DNA from: CAZOWW01 sp964583765
GTDB lineage: Bacteria > Actinomycetota > Actinomycetes > Actinomycetales > Kineosporiaceae
Length of the DNA stretch: 64,000 bases
Assembly (NCBI GenBank): GCA_964583765.1
Contig: CAZOWW010000009.1
Coordinates: forward strand, 1 to 64,000
Direction of reading: 5' to 3'
Shown here one piece after another: positions 1-8,518 of the stretch (position 1 is its first letter; every line of letters begins with the position of its first letter). The notes beneath the pieces were generated by a model, which did not search any database, was not told the DNA's origin, and saw nothing but the letters and a program-made list of their open reading frames with translations. The position numbers and the translations under genes are program-made.

Positions 1-2237
1 AGCTGCCGCACACCGTGGGCCTGGTCACCGACCTCAGCCCGCGGTTGGTGCAGCGGGCGCTGGCCTCGCTGAAGGCCGAGGTGCACTTCCGCGAACACCT
101 GCTCAACCGCAAGCGGGCCAAGGACCTGATCTCCCTGGAACGCACCGGTGACCCGCAGGCGCCGCCGAGCCTGGTGATCGTCGTGGACGAGTTCGCGGCC
201 CTCGCCAAGGAGGTGCCCGAGTTCGTCGATGGCGTGGTGGACATCGCCCAGCGCGGGCGGTCGCTGGGGCTCCACCTGATCCTGGCCACCCAGCGCCCCG
301 CGGGTGTGATCAAGGACAATCTGCGGGCGAACACGAACCTGCGCATCGCCCTGCGCATGGCCGACGAGGCGGACAGCGACGACGTGATCGGTACTCCGCA
401 GGCCGCGGGGTTCGACCCGGGGATCCCCGGACGTGGCGTGGCCAAGACCGGCCCGGGTCGACTGACCGCCTTCCAGGCCGGCTACGCCGGCGGCTGGACC
501 TCGGCGACCCCGCCGCCACCCCGCGTGGTCGTGGAGACGCTCGGCTTCGACGGCGGCACCGTCTGGGAGCCGCAGGAGGACCCGGCGGACGCCGAGCGGG
601 CGCGTTCCGCTCCCGAGGACCGTGGCCCGAACGATCTCACCCGCATCGTGGGCACGATCCGTGAGGCGGCGTCCGTCGCGGGCTTCCCGCCGCCGCGCCG
701 GCCGTGGCTGGACGACCTGAGCCCCCTTTACGAGCTCGCCCGGCTGCCCTCCGCCCGGTCCGACGAGTCCCTGGTGTTCGGCGTCCTGGACGATCCGGAC
801 TCCCAGCGTCAGCCGACGGTGGCCTTCGAGCCGGACCGGGACGGCGCCATGGCCGTCTTCGGCACCGGCGGCTCGGGCAAGTCGGCGCTGTTGCGCACGC
901 TCGCGGTGGCGGCCAGCGACACCACCCAGGGTGGCCCGTGCCAGGTGTACGGGCTGGACTTCGCGGCGCGTGGCCTGGAGATGCTCCAGGTCCTGCCGCA
1001 CGTCGGCAGCATCGTCTCGGGGGACGACGCGGAACGGGTCTCCCGCCTCCTGCACACCCTGCGCGACCTGGTCGACGAGCGGGCGGTGCGCTTTGCGCGG
1101 GCCAACGCCTCCTCGATCGCCGACTACCGCCGCTCGACCGGTCGCACCGACGAGCCGCGCATCCTGCTCCTCGTGGACGGCCTCGGCGCGTTCCGCCGGG
1201 ACTACGAGGTGGGACCCAACTCGCGGCTCTTCGAGATCTTCCAGTCACTGGCCCTGGACGGGCGTCCGGTCGGCGTCCACGTCGTCGTCACCGCCGACCG
1301 GGTGGGCGCGGTGCCGTCCTCGCTCGCCGCGAGCATCCAGCGCCGGCTGGCCCTCAAGCTGACCAGCGAGGTCGACCTCGGGTCGCTGAACGTGCCGGCG
1401 GACGCGTTCACCGCGGACAGCCCGCCCGGGCGCGGCTTCCTGGGCGGCTCCGAGGTGCAGGTCGCCGTGTTCGGCGGCACCGCCAACGTGGCCGAGCAGG
1501 CCGCCGCGGTGGCGCGGCTCGCGGCACGCATGCGCCAGGCCGGGGTGCCCGACGCGCCCCCGGTGCGCCGGCTCGCCGAACGGGTGCTGCTCAGCGAGCT
1601 GCCGGTGGAGATCGGGGGTAACCCCGTGCTCGGCGTGGCCGGGGACACCCTCAGCCCGATGGGCTTCGTCCCGGACGACGTGCTCGTGCTCGCCGGGCCC
1701 CCGCAGAGCGGCAAGACGACGACGCTCGCGGCCATGGTCAGCTCCTGGCACCGGTTGCGTCCCCGGAGCAGCCTGTACTACCTGGGCAACCGTCGTTCCC
1801 TGCTGCCCAAGGCCCTGCCCTGGACCGAGGCGGCCACCAGCGACGAGGAGGTGCAGAACCTCGCCCAGAAGCTCTGCGAGACCCTCACGAGCAGCCCGCA
1901 TGAGCCGGGCGAGCTGCTCGTCGTGATCGAGAGCATCGCCCAGTTCCTGAACACCGGGGCCGACTACACCCTGCAGGAGCTGCTCAAGGCCTGCCGGAAC
2001 AACGGGCAGGTCGCGATCGTCGAGGGCGAGACGGCGAGCCTGGCGGGCTCGTGGCCGCTGCTCACCGCGGCCCGCGCGGGACGGCACGGCCTCGTCCTCC
2101 AGCCGGACGTCACGGACGGCGACATGCTCTTCCGGACAGGTTTCCCCCGGGTCTCCCGCGCGGAGTTCCCACCCGGCCGGGCCCTGTACGTGCGCTCCGG
2201 GAGGGTGGTGCCCGTGCAGGTGGCGCTGCCCGAGTAG
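1..2237 (+). CDS. EccC/FtsK-SpoIIIE-type type VII secretion ATPase, 3' part
   Basis: This is the C-terminal part of the ATPase motor of a type VII (ESX-like) secretion system, an inner-membrane protein that drives WXG100 substrates out of the cell. The frame is open from the first bases, so the membrane segments and the first Walker A lie upstream of the window. Visible are the Walker B of ATPase module 1 (VIVVDEFAAL, bases 174-203), a second module with Walker A GTGGSGKS (861-884) and Walker B ILLLVDGLGAF, and a third module with Walker A GPPQSGKT (1695-1718). The third Walker B reads LLVVIES, without the usual acidic pair. Degenerate downstream modules are known for EccC proteins. A WXG100 gene and an FHA gene follow on the same strand, which supports the assignment. 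The first in-frame GTG at base 15 is an internal codon, not a start. Confidence 0.9.
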   Translation, partial: LPHTVGLVTDLSPRLVQRALASLKAEVHFREHLLNRKRAKDLISLERTGDPQAPPSLVIVVDEFAALAKEVPEFVDGVVDIAQRGRSLGLHLILATQRPAGVIKDNLRANTNLRIALRMADEADSDDVIGTPQAAGFDPGIPGRGVAKTGPGRLTAFQAGYAGGWTSATPPPPRVVVETLGFDGGTVWEPQEDPADAERARSAPEDRGPNDLTRIVGTIREAASVAGFPPPRRPWLDDLSPLYELARLPSARSDESLVFGVLDDPDSQRQPTVAFEPDRDGAMAVFGTGGSGKSALLRTLAVAASDTTQGGPCQVYGLDFAARGLEMLQVLPHVGSIVSGDDAERVSRLLHTLRDLVDERAVRFARANASSIADYRRSTGRTDEPRILLLVDGLGAFRRDYEVGPNSRLFEIFQSLALDGRPVGVHVVVTADRVGAVPSSLAASIQRRLALKLTSEVDLGSLNVPADAFTADSPPGRGFLGGSEVQVAVFGGTANVAEQAAAVARLAARMRQAGVPDAPPVRRLAERVLLSELPVEIGGNPVLGVAGDTLSPMGFVPDDVLVLAGPPQSGKTTTLAAMVSSWHRLRPRSSLYYLGNRRSLLPKALPWTEAATSDEEVQNLAQKLCETLTSSPHEPGELLVVIESIAQFLNTGADYTLQELLKACRNNGQVAIVEGETASLAGSWPLLTAARAGRHGLVLQPDVTDGDMLFRTGFPRVSRAEFPPGRALYVRSGRVVPVQVALPE

Positions 2238-2332
2238 TCCGGGTGGCACTGCGCGGGCAGCCGGCGGGGCGACGTCCCCGGCGATGGCCCGGGCGGGTGC
2301 GAGGCCGTGATCGGCATGGGGAGCTGTCCCCA

Positions 2333-2361
2333 TTCCGTCCACGGGGTGCGCGCCCTAGGTT
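2333..2361 (+). promoter_or_regulatory. Candidate promoter for the WXG100 gene
   Basis: The 235-bp gap between the ATPase and the WXG100 gene holds TAGGTT at 2356-2361, a good actinobacterial -10 box. TTCCGT lies 17 bp upstream at 2333-2338 and is a weak -35 match. A start of transcription near 2368 would leave a leader of about 105 nt, so the WXG100 gene may be transcribed separately from the ATPase. Confidence 0.3.
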
Positions 2362-2472
2362 CAGTACCAGCACGGGAGACCCACCCGGGTTCCCCGACAC
2401 GGCCACGATCGATGGCACATCCATCGAGGGCATGTACACAGTCCCGGCAAGGTCCGGGGGGAAGGGACGGTC

Positions 2473-2742
2473 ATGAGTCAGTTCCTGGGGATGGATGTCA
2501 ACGCCGTTCGACAGCTCGCCCAGCGGATGAACCAGGACGCCTCCGAGATCCGCAAGCTGGTGCAGCAGCTCACGTCGATGCTGCACAGCACCCAGTGGAC
2601 CGGGCCGGACCAGCAGCGCTTCCTGCACGAGTGGGAGGGCACGCACGTCAAGAACCTCAACCACGTGGCGCAGGAGCTCGAGGAGGCGGCCCGGGCCGCC
2701 AACAAGAACGCGCAGGAGCAGGAGTCGGCCTCCAACTCCTGA
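2473..2742 (+). CDS. WXG100-family type VII secretion substrate (EsxA/B-like)
   Basis: This 89-residue protein has the size and layout of a WXG100 (EsxA/EsxB) substrate: two predicted helices around a turn with W42-T43-G44. Such proteins form helical-hairpin dimers and are exported by EccC-type machines, whose gene ends 235 bp upstream. A purine-rich RBS (aaggga) precedes the ATG by about 5 nt. The C-terminal tail is Asn/Gln/Ser-rich and has no Tyr, so the Yxxx(D/E) export signal found on many ESX substrates is absent. No second esx gene lies beside it, so it may act as a homodimer or pair with a product encoded elsewhere. Confidence 0.9.
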   Translation: MSQFLGMDVNAVRQLAQRMNQDASEIRKLVQQLTSMLHSTQWTGPDQQRFLHEWEGTHVKNLNHVAQELEEAARAANKNAQEQESASNS

Positions 2743-2750
2743 GCGTCGGG

Positions 2751-2777
2751 GTGGGCGGCCGCGTTGCGGCCGCCCAC
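2751..2777 (+). terminator. Hairpin terminator after the WXG100 gene
   Basis: A perfect 12-bp inverted repeat (2751-2762 with 2766-2777, 3-nt loop) starts 8 nt after the stop codon. There is no U tract, as is usual for GC-rich actinobacteria. Confidence 0.7.
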
Positions 2778-2841
2778 CGTCGTCGTGGATCGTCGTTCCT
2801 CGGCGATCGCCACGGGCCCGACCGGCTGTGTGCCGGGCGGG

Positions 2842-2886
2842 CCCGTCGTGCACGTCCGGTGAGGCCCCCGTCGTGCACGTCCGGTG
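2842..2886 (+). repeat. 20-bp direct repeat, two copies
   Basis: Two identical 20-bp copies lie at 2842-2861 and 2867-2886, 25 bp apart, in the 299-bp gap between the WXG100 and FHA genes. Further short 'aggatcgg' repetitions follow at about 2921-2970. I see no gene in this gap. Confidence 0.8.
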
Positions 2887-3041
2887 CAACCCGCAGTCGC
2901 GGCGCCACCGCCGCCGCACGAGGATCGGGTCGAACACCAGGATCGGACCGGGCGCGAGGATCGGGTCGGATGGTGTCCGCGGCACGTGGACCGCACCCAC
3001 GGTGCCGTGGACCTGAGAGCAGGACGGATCGGAGGTGACCG

Positions 3042-4559
3042 ATGGGCACTGCCATCGCCGTGGACGAGTTGCTCGCGGTGCCCGGTGGATCGGCCGCACG
3101 CATCGTCGGGCGGCTCGGGCAGGCGTTCCCCGGCGCGGACGGGTACCGCGTACGGCAGGACAGTGCCGAACAGGTCACCGTGATCCACACGGTCCGTCCC
3201 GGCTGGACGGTGCTCGTGGGCGCCTTGCTCGCCCTGCCGACCCTCGGGCTGAGTCTGCTCCTCCTGCTGATCCGTCCCACTCTGGTGTGCACGGTGTCAC
3301 TGGTCCGCCAGAGCGGGCAAACCGGGCTCTACCTGCACGGGGACCTGGATCCCGAGGCGCTGTGGCGGCTGCAGGAGCTCATCGCGGCCGAGCGCGGGCA
3401 CGACGTCGCGCCACCACCTGTGGGGGGCAGGCCTGGTGGCACCGGGGCGTCCTCGGGCGGCGCCGGGCCGGAGGTGGGCCTGGACCGGTTGCTCGGGCTG
3501 CCACCGACCCCTCCACCGGGGCAGCAGGCCCCTGCGTCGGGGCAGGCACCTCCACCGGGGCAGCAGGCCTCTCCGCCGGGATGGGAGTCGGTGATGGATC
3601 CGGTGGCCGAGGCGCCGACGGTCCGGACCGCCCACCCGCAGTCCTCCGGGACGACCGCCCACCCGCAAGCGTCGGCGGAACCTCCTCGGGGTCGCCGTGC
3701 GCGGCGGCTCGACACCACGCTCCCGGACTCCGCGCGATTCGACGTCACGGTCCCCGACACGGCCCTACCCGGACGGGATGCCGTGCCGGGCGGTTCGGGA
3801 TCCAGCGCAGGCGGTTCCGGGGGGCATGTGGCCGATCCGTCGGTGCCCGTGGGCGGGACGGCCGGACCGGTGCGGTCCGCTCCGAGGTCGCCCGGCGGCG
3901 GGCCGACCCCTGATCCGGGCAGGGCGAGCGCTCCCGGGCACCGGGCGGAATCCGCGGATCCCGGCGTCGGCGCCTGGGTGCCGCCGGATCCCTTCGTCCG
4001 GGAGGCGCCTTCGTCATCCCTGCCCTCGTCGCCGTCATCCCTCGGGGCCGCACCGCCCGAGGGCCCGTTGTCCGGGGGCCCGTTGTTCGGGGGTGCGGCC
4101 TCCGCGGCACCCCTGCCCGGGGACGCACTGCCCGGGGACGCACGGCCGTCCGCTCCTGCCGGCAGCGGGTCCGGCCGGGCGGAGGAGCGCACGGTCCGGC
4201 GTCCGGCCATGGCCGCGGTCGCGTCGGGCCCGGGGCAGGAGCCGGTCCTCGTGTTCGACACCGGCGAGACGGTTCCCCTGGTCACGTCGGTGCTCGTGGG
4301 TCGGGATCCGGCCCGGTCCGCAGGGGACGGCGCGGACGTGGTGCTGGTGCCGATCGAGGACCCCCAGCGATCGGTCTCGAAGACGCACCTCGCCGTGGGC
4401 CGAACACCCGGCGGGGTGTGGGTGGCGGATCGCCACTCCACGAACGGTGTGGAGATCGTCGACGGCGGCGCGAGCCGGCGTCTCGTCCCGGGCGAGCGGG
4501 TCGAGGCACGGCGGGGGGCCGTCATCCGTTTCGGTGATCGAACGGTTACGATCCGCTAG
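3042..4559 (+). CDS. FHA-domain membrane protein of the type VII locus
   Basis: This 505-residue protein has three parts. The N-terminal domain is followed by one hydrophobic segment (about residues 56-77, ending in IRP). A long Pro/Gly/Ser/Ala-rich spacer runs from about 125 to 400. The C-terminus is an FHA domain (about 405-505) with GRDP at 420-423, a SxSKTH stretch and HSTNG, the usual phosphothreonine-binding positions. FHA domains read Ser/Thr-kinase signals, so the protein may couple phosphorylation to the adjacent secretion system. The ATG has a clear GGAGGTG RBS. The long low-complexity spacer is unlike the compact core Ecc proteins, and I cannot assign it to a named Ecc component. 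Confidence 0.8.
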   Translation: MGTAIAVDELLAVPGGSAARIVGRLGQAFPGADGYRVRQDSAEQVTVIHTVRPGWTVLVGALLALPTLGLSLLLLLIRPTLVCTVSLVRQSGQTGLYLHGDLDPEALWRLQELIAAERGHDVAPPPVGGRPGGTGASSGGAGPEVGLDRLLGLPPTPPPGQQAPASGQAPPPGQQASPPGWESVMDPVAEAPTVRTAHPQSSGTTAHPQASAEPPRGRRARRLDTTLPDSARFDVTVPDTALPGRDAVPGGSGSSAGGSGGHVADPSVPVGGTAGPVRSAPRSPGGGPTPDPGRASAPGHRAESADPGVGAWVPPDPFVREAPSSSLPSSPSSLGAAPPEGPLSGGPLFGGAASAAPLPGDALPGDARPSAPAGSGSGRAEERTVRRPAMAAVASGPGQEPVLVFDTGETVPLVTSVLVGRDPARSAGDGADVVLVPIEDPQRSVSKTHLAVGRTPGGVWVADRHSTNGVEIVDGGASRRLVPGERVEARRGAVIRFGDRTVTIR

Positions 4560-4577
4560 GCACCCAGTGCCAGGTCT

Positions 4578-4614
4578 CGGTCTCTCCGCTCCGTGGCCCG
4601 GAGCGGAGAGACCG
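4578..4614. terminator. Bidirectional terminator between FHA gene and galK
   Basis: A perfect 16-bp stem (4578-4593 with 4599-4614, 5-nt loop) lies between two convergent genes, 19 nt after the FHA stop and about 117 nt beyond the galK stop. It is one of the strongest hairpins in the window. Confidence 0.85.
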
Positions 4615-4730
4615 GGGTCCTTCCCGGCAGGACCGTGCCCTCCGGAAGGACCGGCGTGCTCCTGGAGCGATCGAGGCAGCTCCGTGCGGTGACGAGGGCT
4701 CCGTGGGCGATGTCGGGCCCCGGACTCACC

Positions 4731-6131
4731 TCACCTGTCGCGCCGGGCCGGACCGGCTGCCGTGGCACGGACGAACCCCGGCGCGGCGGACCCCGCCCGC
4801 GCGAATCCGTCCGTCACGGCCTGCGCCACCCGGACCAGGTCGCGGGTGTGGACCAACGCGATCGCCGACCCCCCGAAGCCACCGCCGGTCATGCGGGCGC
4901 CGAGTGCCCCGGCGTCCTCCGCGCAGCGACAGGCCAGGTCCAGTTCCGCGCAGGAGACGAGGTAGTCGTCGCGCAACGAGGCGTGGGACGCGCTCAGGGC
5001 CGGGCCGATGCGCTCCGCCTGCCCGGCGCGCAGCAGGCCAGCCACCTCCGCGACGCGTGCGGTCTCGGTGAGGACATGCCGCACGGCGGGGCGTGACGGT
5101 TCGGGAAGGCGCGCGAGGACATCGTTCACCCACGCCGGTGCCCCGTCGCCCGGAGTCGTTCCCGCGCCAGGGGTCGTCCTTTCGTCGTCCGAGGTCGTTT
5201 CCCTGCCGCCGATGGCGGGGGCGAGAACGCCCAGGAGGGGGACGTCGAGCAGGGCGGCGGCCTCCTCGGCGACCCGGCGACGCGCTCCGTACCGGCCGTC
5301 CCCGAGCATGTGGTGCACCCGGGTGTCGATGACCAGTACCGCGAGCTCCGTCGCGTCCAGGGGGAGCGGCACGTGCTCGACCTGGTGGGTGCGGCAGTCG
5401 AGGAGGAGCGCGTGACCGGCCCGCGCCCGCAGCGAGACCGCTTGGTCCATTCCTCCCGTGGGGGCGGCGGCGATCTCGTTCTCGGCCCGTACGCAGGCAG
5501 CGGCCAGGACCGCCCGGCCGGCGTCCGTGCCGGCGAGGCCGAGGCCGCAGAGGTCGTCCACGGCAAGGGCCACGGCGCATTCCAGCGCGGCCGAGGAGGA
5601 CAACCCCGCCCCCAGCGGTACCGCGCTGTCGACGGCCAGATCGAGACCGAAGCGGCTCCCGTTCCGCGGACGGTCGTGGGCGGGACCCGTGTGGGTGCCG
5701 CCTTTGGTCGGACCGTGGTCGTCCGCCGGATCGTGGTCGTCGGCCGTCAGCAGGGCCCAGACGACTCCGGCCGGGTAGGCGGGCCAGCCGGTGACGGTGC
5801 CCGGGGCCACGGCGTCGAGAGCGCCCTGCCACTCGTCCGGCCCGCCGCCCGGACCCTGCCGGGTGTGCAGGCGCAGGAGGCCGTCGTCCCGTCGCCGGGC
5901 CGCCACCCAGGTGCGGTGGGGCAGCGCGAACGGCAGCACCAGACCCCCGTGGTAGTCGACGTGCTCCCCGATCAGATTGACCCGCCCGGGTGCGGACCAG
6001 ACCCCTTCCGGGGCGGTGCCGAACGCCTCCCGGAAGGCCCCGACCAGGCGGTCGACGGCGCCGTCCGGAGCAGGCTCCCGGTACCAGCACGGCGGCGAGT
6101 TCGGGTCCCGGGCGAGATCCCTCTCCGTCAC
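4731..6131 (-). CDS. galK: Galactokinase
   Basis: Galactokinase phosphorylates alpha-D-galactose at C1 with ATP, the first committed step of the Leloir pathway, in the cytoplasm. The 466-residue protein carries the galactokinase signature GRVNLIGEHVDY (residues 49-60), the GHMP-kinase ATP loop VPLGAGLSSSAALE, GGMDQAVSL around the catalytic Asp, and the C-terminal GHMP motif MTGGGFGGSAIAL. It is somewhat longer than the usual 380-400 residues because of hydrophilic insertions (about 150-165 and 310-330). The GTG start lies 1 nt after the galT stop, so translation is probably coupled. No RBS of its own is visible outside galT. Confidence 0.97.
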   Translation of the reverse strand: MTERDLARDPNSPPCWYREPAPDGAVDRLVGAFREAFGTAPEGVWSAPGRVNLIGEHVDYHGGLVLPFALPHRTWVAARRRDDGLLRLHTRQGPGGGPDEWQGALDAVAPGTVTGWPAYPAGVVWALLTADDHDPADDHGPTKGGTHTGPAHDRPRNGSRFGLDLAVDSAVPLGAGLSSSAALECAVALAVDDLCGLGLAGTDAGRAVLAAACVRAENEIAAAPTGGMDQAVSLRARAGHALLLDCRTHQVEHVPLPLDATELAVLVIDTRVHHMLGDGRYGARRRVAEEAAALLDVPLLGVLAPAIGGRETTSDDERTTPGAGTTPGDGAPAWVNDVLARLPEPSRPAVRHVLTETARVAEVAGLLRAGQAERIGPALSASHASLRDDYLVSCAELDLACRCAEDAGALGARMTGGGFGGSAIALVHTRDLVRVAQAVTDGFARAGSAAPGFVRATAAGPARRDR

Positions 6132-6132
6132 G

Positions 6133-7350
6133 TCAGCCCACCTCCCGCAGCCGGGCGGCGATCGCCTCGGGGCGCACGTCGCTCACCCACGCCGCCATCG
6201 CGGACTCCGATCCGGCCAGGTACTTGAGTTTCCCGGGTGCCCGCAGGACCGAGAAGACCTGCAGGTGGAGCCGGACCAAGGACCGGTCCACGTGCACCGG
6301 GGCCTGGTGCCAGGCCGCGATGTAGGGCAGGGACGGCACCCCGGGGAAGTACCGGTCCAGGCGGCGCAGCAGGTCGAGATACAGGTAGGAGAGCTCCTCG
6401 CGCTCGGTCCCGTCCAGTGCAGCCAGGTCGGGGACGGCGCGGTGCGGCACCAGATGCACCTCGACGGGCCACCGGGCCGCGGCCGGGACGAACGCGGTCC
6501 ACGACCGGCTCTCCGCGACGATCCGCCGTCCCGAGGCCTGTTCCGCCGCGAGCACGGTGCCCACGAGGTCGAGCTCGGCCCCGGCGGCGGCGTGCTCCCG
6601 GCAACGACGCACCAGGGCATCGGTGCGCGGGGTCAGATAGGGGTAGCCGTAGACCTGGCCGTGCGGGTGGGGCAGGGTCACCCCGATCTCCTGGCCCCGG
6701 TTCTCGAAGCAGACGACCTGCTCGATGCCGTCGAACCCGGAGAGCTCCCGGGTGCGGTCCGCCCAGGCCTCGATCACGGTGCGGGCGCGCTGGGGGCTCA
6801 GGGACGCGAACGAGGAGCCGTGGTCACTGGTGAAACACACCACCTCGCAGCGCCCCGTGCCCGGCCGCCGGGGCCACAGCGGGTCGCCGTCCACGGTGGC
6901 CGGTACCTCGGGGGCCCGGAGGGACAGGGAGGGGAAGCGGTTCTCGAAGACCACGACGTCGTAGTCCGGGGTGGGCACCTCCGAGGGCCATCCGCCGGGC
7001 GCGGTGGGGCACAGCGGGCACTCCTGCGCGGGGGGAAGGTAGGTCCGGTCGTTGCGGTCCGCCGCGATCGCGATCCAGTCCCCGGTGAGCGGGTCCCGGC
7101 GGACCTCGCACTCGTGCCGGGCGGGGCGCAGGGCGCGGGTGTCGTGGACCACCCGGCGAGGAGTGTCGTCCTCGGGGCCGGCGTCGTCGAAGTAGATCAG
7201 CTCCCGGCCGTCGGCGAGCCGGTGACTGCTCCGGCGCACCCCTGCCATGAGCCCGGGAACGGCGTCCGACCCGGCGTCGAGGTCGGGTGCGGAGTCGTGT
7301 CCGGGCTGTCCCGCCTGCGCGGTGATCCAGCTCGGCCCACTGATGCTCAT
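6133..7350 (-). CDS. galT: Galactose-1-phosphate uridylyltransferase
   Basis: GalT exchanges UMP between UDP-glucose and galactose-1-phosphate, the second Leloir step. The 405-residue protein has the metal-site CPLCP motif in its first third and the active-site HPHGQ (in LPHPHGQVYGYPYL), whose second His is the nucleophile. The ATG at 7350 is chosen because AAGGAG sits 8 nt upstream; a longer in-frame reading to 7416 has no such signal. It forms a two-gene operon with galK and is divergent from trpS across 108 bp. No UDP-galactose epimerase gene is present in the window. Confidence 0.97.
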   Translation of the reverse strand: MSISGPSWITAQAGQPGHDSAPDLDAGSDAVPGLMAGVRRSSHRLADGRELIYFDDAGPEDDTPRRVVHDTRALRPARHECEVRRDPLTGDWIAIAADRNDRTYLPPAQECPLCPTAPGGWPSEVPTPDYDVVVFENRFPSLSLRAPEVPATVDGDPLWPRRPGTGRCEVVCFTSDHGSSFASLSPQRARTVIEAWADRTRELSGFDGIEQVVCFENRGQEIGVTLPHPHGQVYGYPYLTPRTDALVRRCREHAAAGAELDLVGTVLAAEQASGRRIVAESRSWTAFVPAAARWPVEVHLVPHRAVPDLAALDGTEREELSYLYLDLLRRLDRYFPGVPSLPYIAAWHQAPVHVDRSLVRLHLQVFSVLRAPGKLKYLAGSESAMAAWVSDVRPEAIAARLREVG

Positions 7351-7458
7351 CGGTGTCGCTCCTTCCCGGGGATCGTCCCCGACCGGCGCCGGTCGGAGCG
7401 CGTCCCCGACTCGCACGTACCTGCCACGGCGAACGGTCTGTGTTCGTCAGGTGCCAGA

Positions 7459-8517
7459 ATGGCGGTCATGTCCGCACCGGCCACCACGACACCTGCCTCG
7501 CCGGGATCCTCCACGACCCGGCCCCGGTTGTTCTCGGGGATGCAGCCCACCTTCGACTCGCTCCACCTCGGCAACTACCTCGGGGCGCTGCTCCAGTGGG
7601 TGGAGCTCCAGGAGACCCACGAGGCGTACTACTGCGTGGTCGACCAGCACGCCATCACGATGGGGCACGACCCGGAGATCCTGCGGCGTCGGACCCGGGT
7701 GACCGCGGCCCAGTTCCTCGCCGCGGGGATCGACCCGGCGCGCTCGGTGCTGTTCGTGCAGTCCCAGGTGCCCCAACACTCTCAGCTCGCGTGGGTGTTG
7801 ATGTGTCTGACCGGTTTCGGCGAGGCCAGCCGGATGACCCAGTTCAAGGACAAGTCCAGCAAGGAGGGCACGGACCGGTCCACGGTGGGCTTGTTCTGCT
7901 ACCCCGTCCTGCAGGCGGCGGACATCCTCCTCTACGACGCCGACCGCGTCCCGGTGGGGGAGGACCAGCGGCAGCACCTCGAACTGACCCGCGACCTGGC
8001 GCAGCGCTTCAACTCCCGGTTCGGCGAGACCTTCGTGGTGCCCGAGGTGCACATCGTCAAGGCCACCGCGAAGATCCTCGACCTTCAGCATCCCGAGCAC
8101 AAGATGAGCAAGTCGCTCGGTGGCTCGGGGTGCCTGTCGCTGCTCGACGATCCGAAGGTGTCCGCGAAGAAGATCCGTTCGGCGGTCACCGACCCGGGAC
8201 GGGACATCGTCTTCGACCCCGAGAACAAGCCCGGGGTGTCCAACCTCCTGACCATCCTGTCCGCCCTGGGCGGGGAGTCGGTACCCGACCTCGAGAAGCG
8301 GTTCGTGGACGCCGGCTACGGCGACCTGAAGAAGGAGGTCGCGCAGGTCTACCTCGATTTCGCGACCGGGTTCCACGACCGGGTGCAAGGCCTCCTCGCC
8401 GACCAGGACCGGCTCGACGACGTGCTCGCGGACGGGGCGCGACGTGCCGAGGAGTACGCGGCGCAGGTGCTCGAGCGGGTCTTCGACCGCATCGGGTTCG
8501 TCCGTGCGCGGGGTTGA
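7459..8517 (+). CDS. trpS: Tryptophanyl-tRNA synthetase
   Basis: This class I aminoacyl-tRNA synthetase charges tRNA-Trp. The protein (about 352 residues) shows the HIGH-type signature as LHLGN near the N-terminus, the TrpRS-typical stretch containing QFKDKS, GEDQRQHLELTRD, and the KMSKS loop as HKMSKSLGG. The start is placed at ATG 7459; a second in-frame ATG at 7468 is possible and would shorten it by 3 residues. The frame is open far upstream, but that region has no similarity to TrpRS and is antisense to galT. It is followed immediately by the RNA ligase-like gene. Confidence 0.96.
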   Translation: MAVMSAPATTTPASPGSSTTRPRLFSGMQPTFDSLHLGNYLGALLQWVELQETHEAYYCVVDQHAITMGHDPEILRRRTRVTAAQFLAAGIDPARSVLFVQSQVPQHSQLAWVLMCLTGFGEASRMTQFKDKSSKEGTDRSTVGLFCYPVLQAADILLYDADRVPVGEDQRQHLELTRDLAQRFNSRFGETFVVPEVHIVKATAKILDLQHPEHKMSKSLGGSGCLSLLDDPKVSAKKIRSAVTDPGRDIVFDPENKPGVSNLLTILSALGGESVPDLEKRFVDAGYGDLKKEVAQVYLDFATGFHDRVQGLLADQDRLDDVLADGARRAEEYAAQVLERVFDRIGFVRARG

Positions 8518-8518
8518 C

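Noticed and set aside
5977..7458. Upstream extension of the trpS frame by about 490 codons
   Set aside because: It is antisense to galT and galK and has no TrpRS similarity; TrpRS proteins start close to the position chosen.
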